The position numbers were made by a program, and so were the translations under genes. The notes beneath the pieces were generated by a model. It was given only the letters and a program-made list of their open reading frames with translations. It made no database searches and was not told the origin of the DNA. Of a DNA stretch of 64,000 bases, positions 60,222 to 64,000 are shown piece by piece. This stretch comes from Nemophila menziesii (taxonomy: Eukaryota; Streptophyta; Magnoliopsida; Boraginales; Hydrophyllaceae): positions 34,282,005 to 34,346,004 of the forward strand of contig JARWIR010000003.1 of assembly GCA_029959085.1 (NCBI GenBank). Direction: 5' to 3'. Each line of letters begins with the position of its first letter. Position 1 is the first letter of the stretch.

Positions 60222-60420
60222 CAGGGGGTGAAAATCGGATCTGAAATTTCCGATTTCCGACTTTTCCAATCCAAAAATTCCGATTTCGGAACATAATTTT
60301 GAGGTTCTGAAATTTCGAAATTCCGATTTCCGATTTTTTCAAAAAAATAAGATCGGGATTGGAACTACATATAAATTTCTGGATTTTCCGATCTGATTTT
60401 ATATTCTATATATTAAATAA
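60222..60420. mobile_element. Possible truncated hAT-like end
   Basis: CAGGGGGTGAAAATCGGA resembles a hAT terminus and is followed by repeated TTTCCGATTTCCGA motifs in both orientations. No opposite end was found. Confidence 0.35.
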
Positions 60421-61565
60421 ATAATAAATAATAAATAAAGATGAAAATGTATACAACCAAAGACTTTGAAAAAATTCAGAACAAAAAAGAAAAGAAAAAG
60501 TAAACTTTGAAAAACAATGAAACATCGGCTTTGTATTCTCTGGTGGATTTCCCTTGATACTTGCTCTTCTTTATCCCCATCAAATACATATGGAGTTCTA
60601 CGTAACCTCGGATCTCTAGGATGTGTGCTTTCAGCTATACCCTTGGTATTATCGAGAACATGAACAATTGGAGGCGTTCTTCGTTGTTGCTCGGGAGGCG
60701 GCCTCTATTGGCTGGTAAGTTCATGCAATAACTGGTCTTGATACTACGACACCCTCAGGGTGGCTCATTTTCCTCGGCAGTTGACAGCAAAGCCAGAATA
60801 TGAACCCCTACGCCTTAGTAGTTGTAGGTATAGTCGGGATATGTGGTTTCACGCCTTCCTTAACCGCATGTATAGTCGGGATATATGGCTCGACTAGCTA
60901 GGATGTACGAGCATAGTCGGAAAATTTAGTTCAACTGCTCGTGGTTGATTGTTTTTCACATGAAACTGTTTTATAATATTGTTCTCCTTCGGTCGAGGAC
61001 TTCTTACTTCAAAATTAGATCCTTTCCTCATGACCAAAGCATTATTTTCCATTTTGCATTCATCTATCGTGATACACTATTTGCTGATCATGTTAACGAC
61101 ATATGTAATCAAAACTTATTCCTGCAGACGACACCAGTTGATTAAACACAAAAAGTCACACTAAACGACTACTCAACCCGATGACTTGGCTTGAGACCGT
61201 GAACACAAATCTAGAGAAGTAGAAGTGTCGACAGAGTAGAAGGAGGGAGTAATACTAAGAATTTAGACAACGAATTGTGAAAAAAAGGTGTACCTTCTCT
61301 TGATCATCGTCGAGGAGATTTATCTTCATCTGCTTGAGACTCTAGTTTCTTAACCTAGGCTTTCCTGAAACTAGACACTATGGAAGGGCCAAAGGGAGGT
61401 GTGGTCCCGATAGCACTCCGATGCTCAAACATTAACATTATTGCCATCGAGGATTACTTAACCAAGCAGTTAGGGAGATTTTATTTCGAAGGTATTAACC
61501 ACAACCATTTTAGAGAGAGAATGAGTATTTTTTTAGCGTAGCTACTTCTGCTACGGACTGGGATA
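60421..61565. other. Intergenic DNA, no gene seen
   Basis: GTATAGTCGGGATAT phrases recur near 60830-60890. No coding frame or element ends were identified. Confidence 0.4.
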
Positions 61566-61573
61566 TTTGTAGG

Positions 61574-62185
61574 TAAGGATGGAAACGGATCAGATTATTG
61601 CAAAAAAAAAATCCAAAACCATGTCCATAACCATTTAATTTATCGAAAACCAAATCCTAATGGATTTAACCGTCAGACTTACTTATCAAAACCATAACCG
61701 AATAATTTGGATTCGGTTTTTAATCGGTTTTTTGGATTTTGACCATAATCAAACTATACCTTTATAAATATATTGAGATTCTTAAAACAAGATAAAAAAA
61801 TACAAAAATAATCTTAAAAATATATAAAATATTGTGTTGATCTTTAATTAAATAATATATTTGTTACTTTTTTTTGTTAAATTTAATATTTAAATTTTAG
61901 TTTTGAGAAACGAAAATATTTTTTTATCTATATTATTGTAACATATACAAAAATAGATGATAATAAACAGATTTTTGGTTATTCAGTTTTATTTTTATCT
62001 AAAACCTTAACCTAACAGATTTAACCTCGTTTACACTTTTCAAAACCGTAACCTAACGGATTTAACCATTGATTACACTTTTTAAACCATAACTTAATGA
62101 TTTTATTCATGGTTGCATAATCGGTTTTTAATCTATTCGAATTTTCATCGGTTTCAGTTTTAAACCATAACAATTTCCATCCCTA
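61574..62185. mobile_element. hAT MITE, copy 2
   Basis: A 612 bp unit with ends TAAGGATGGAAACGG and, from the right, TAGGGATGGAAATTG. TTTGTAGG lies directly outside on both sides (61566-61573 and 62186-62193), an exact eight-base hAT target duplication. The arms carry the same GGATTCGG and AACCATAACC motifs as copy 1 at 49264-49829. It is noncoding. Confidence 0.88.
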
Positions 62186-62193
62186 TTTGTAGG

Positions 62194-63772
62194 TGTCGAG
62201 GATACACACAGAGTGCTAGCGTGGTGTCCATCATTAGATGAGGACGAGTGTGCATTTTTAGACAGTTTTAAATACCAACCCATTAAGTAGAATTATATGT
62301 TGTAGTGAAGTGTTCACCCTTGAGTATGGCCTTGGTACCTCGAGTGGCTCGGTGCATCTGTCCTAGGAAGAGTTTGATACTAGTCTCCCTTCACCAGATG
62401 TACCTTCCCCTCGGTTCGATATGTATCTCTTTGGTTCAGACTTTTCAAGCCTCATCGAGATTGTGTATTGGCGTTATATTTTGACTTATCACCATTTGTT
62501 TGCATTCATTGTGACAGTCAACCGTCAATCAGTAGGACTTGAAACATGTATAATACTAAGTCTCAACAAATACAAAAAAGACATAATGTTGTCAAATAAC
62601 TTCTTTAATTGGATTGATTGAGAACTATGAGAATAATTTTTCTATATATTCCTAATATGAGTGGTCAGTTCTCCTGAAAGAGGTTAGAATTAGAATAGTT
62701 TTTAATGAGTCTTATACCTTAAAAAGTTATAAGTGTGATATTGCAAGATACTCTTAATAAGTAATTACTTTTGTGAATAAGGAGATTTTTGTAAATTTTT
62801 AAAAGGCTAAATTCGTTAAAAGTACTATTTAATTTCAAAAAGGTTATATTAGCTAAAAGTATTATTTTCATTCAAGAGTGATTAGGAAAACAATATGCAC
62901 AACATACTAATGGATAAGTATCAAAGGAATCTTGTGTGAGTTCTATTGTCTTAGTTTACTCAAAAAAACTAAACAATGTAAAATAGTATGTTCAATAGGT
63001 GACGAGTATAACTGATATTTATTCACTAAGTAAGGTTCAAACTCAAAATATTATCTATTTCGATCCGATAACTTCATAGTCTATTTTTTTATATAAGTAT
63101 CTTTTAAACGGTTTACTTTTTTTTAGTTGATCAAGATTTGTAATTGTCTATCTTTTGATATTGATTATTGTGATTTATTCATTTGTGTCATATCTAAAAA
63201 AAATTATACAAAATATATGGTTCCCAAACGAATGAAATATTATTACTCAATAAGGACTAAAATTCAAAAATCGAATCAGATTGATCTAAATGTTGCGATA
63301 CGATTCTAAAGTTAAAGTCTTAAGAAACAAATTAAAATAATATTATTTTTAAAATATTGTTTGTCTGACTTTAACTTATATTTTATTTCATCTTTTTAAT
63401 AAATCTGATAAAAAAATTATCATCTTGTTGTACTTTCTAATTGGGTTTTTTTAAATTTTACACAGTTTTTGTTGGTCATAGATATTTTATACTAGTTACA
63501 ACAAATTCACACATAAACCTCAAATTTTGTAAACCATAATTTGGTTGTAACCTCGGAGATCCGTTGCAAAAAGTATGAATGCCCGACTCTACTCGTGTAT
63601 GATGGTTAAATAAGGACAAAGAAGAAAGAAGTGGGAGAGGAATAAATCTTTGGACTTGAATATTCTTGTCAAGCAAGCTTCAATTGGGCCACAAAATGTT
63701 AGCAAAAATTCATGACCGCGTTGTTGAATTCCAATTTTGTGTGCGTTAAATGTTATAGCAATAATCCTCCGT
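62194..63772. other. Intergenic AT-rich DNA, no gene seen
   Basis: No recognisable frame, repeat or element end. Confidence 0.45.
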
Positions 63773-64000
63773 CACTACTACAAGAAAAAATGACTTCCAC
63801 TGATAGGTACTATACCACCCAAAGATGAACGAAAGCATCAATGTATCCCTAATTTTGGTGGACTACCAAGTTTTGTGTAGTTTTAATAATAAAATAATAT
63901 TAAGTTTTTTTTTTTTTTTTTTTTTTTGGACAAAAAATAATATTAAGTTGAAGAGAGAAACTTAAGATATAAATATTTTTTTCGTATAACATTCATTTTG
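63773..64000. mobile_element. Start of a third CACTA-like element, running out of the window
   Basis: CACTACTACAAGAAAAAATG is a typical CACTA terminus. The sequence inside does not show the CGTCG motifs of the other two elements, so it is a different family if real. The other end lies beyond the window. A T run at 63905-63927 lies inside. Confidence 0.5.

Noticed and set aside
1..64000. CRISPR arrays, bacterial operons, rRNA or tRNA genes
   Set aside because: The window is plant nuclear DNA; tandem arrays here lack the unique spacers of CRISPR, and no tRNA or rRNA structure was found.

Overview
This 64 kb window looks like nuclear DNA of a flowering plant, most likely a eudicot. It is strongly AT-rich. 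Its mobile elements are plant types: CACTA/En-Spm, MULE, hAT, Tourist-like MITEs, Copia LTR elements with an initiator-Met-tRNA primer site, and plant LINEs with zf-RVT and RNase H. The two convincing host genes also belong to plant families. I cannot name the species from sequence alone. Nearly everything between the host genes is mobile-element sequence, much of it nested.

Layout from left to right. A 5'-truncated LINE leaves an intact RNase H frame (226-780). A decayed CACTA element (4331-15055, target duplication CCA) is split by a Copia LTR retrotransposon (7981-14497, target duplication CAAGT) that has lost pol but keeps gag and an extra 3' frame. A hAT-like element (18812-19660) carries a nested MULE-type MITE (18926-19169). 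A LINE RNase H fragment follows. Next is a broken MULE transposase (21290-24090) interrupted by another LINE (22061-23586). Then come a tandem duplication, a MITE inserted into its own family (27183-27656) and a second MULE-type MITE (28123-28365). The first host gene is a SUPERMAN-like single C2H2 zinc-finger repressor (29934-30518, minus).

From 31651 to 41687 lies a nearly complete 10 kb CACTA element with matching ATG target duplications. On the minus strand it encodes a TNPD-type transposase in several exons and a separate five-exon TNPA/Transposase_24-type protein. It carries CGTCG-type motif clusters at both ends and an additional internal cluster upstream of the TNPA unit. Two lesions (one in-frame TAG, one frameshift) suggest it is recently disabled or only weakly active. 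A 95-nt segment inside the TNPD exon is bounded by 33-bp direct repeats and by GT..AG. It looks like an intron made by tandem duplication.

The right half holds the flank of that insertion, unknown repeats, a 1.56 kb solo LTR (45403-46962), a decayed Copia leader, a hAT MITE next to a LINE (49264-54270, with one LINE apparently inserted in another), and a minus-strand LTR-element remnant. The second host gene is a two-exon F-box/kelch protein of the OR23 type (57455-58819). A second copy of the hAT MITE family (61574-62185) and the end of a third CACTA-like element (from 63773) complete the window.

The two host genes show no functional link. The elements share no pathway beyond their own mobility. 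Gene models here were spliced by eye from reading frame and GT..AG sites and have not been tested against transcripts.
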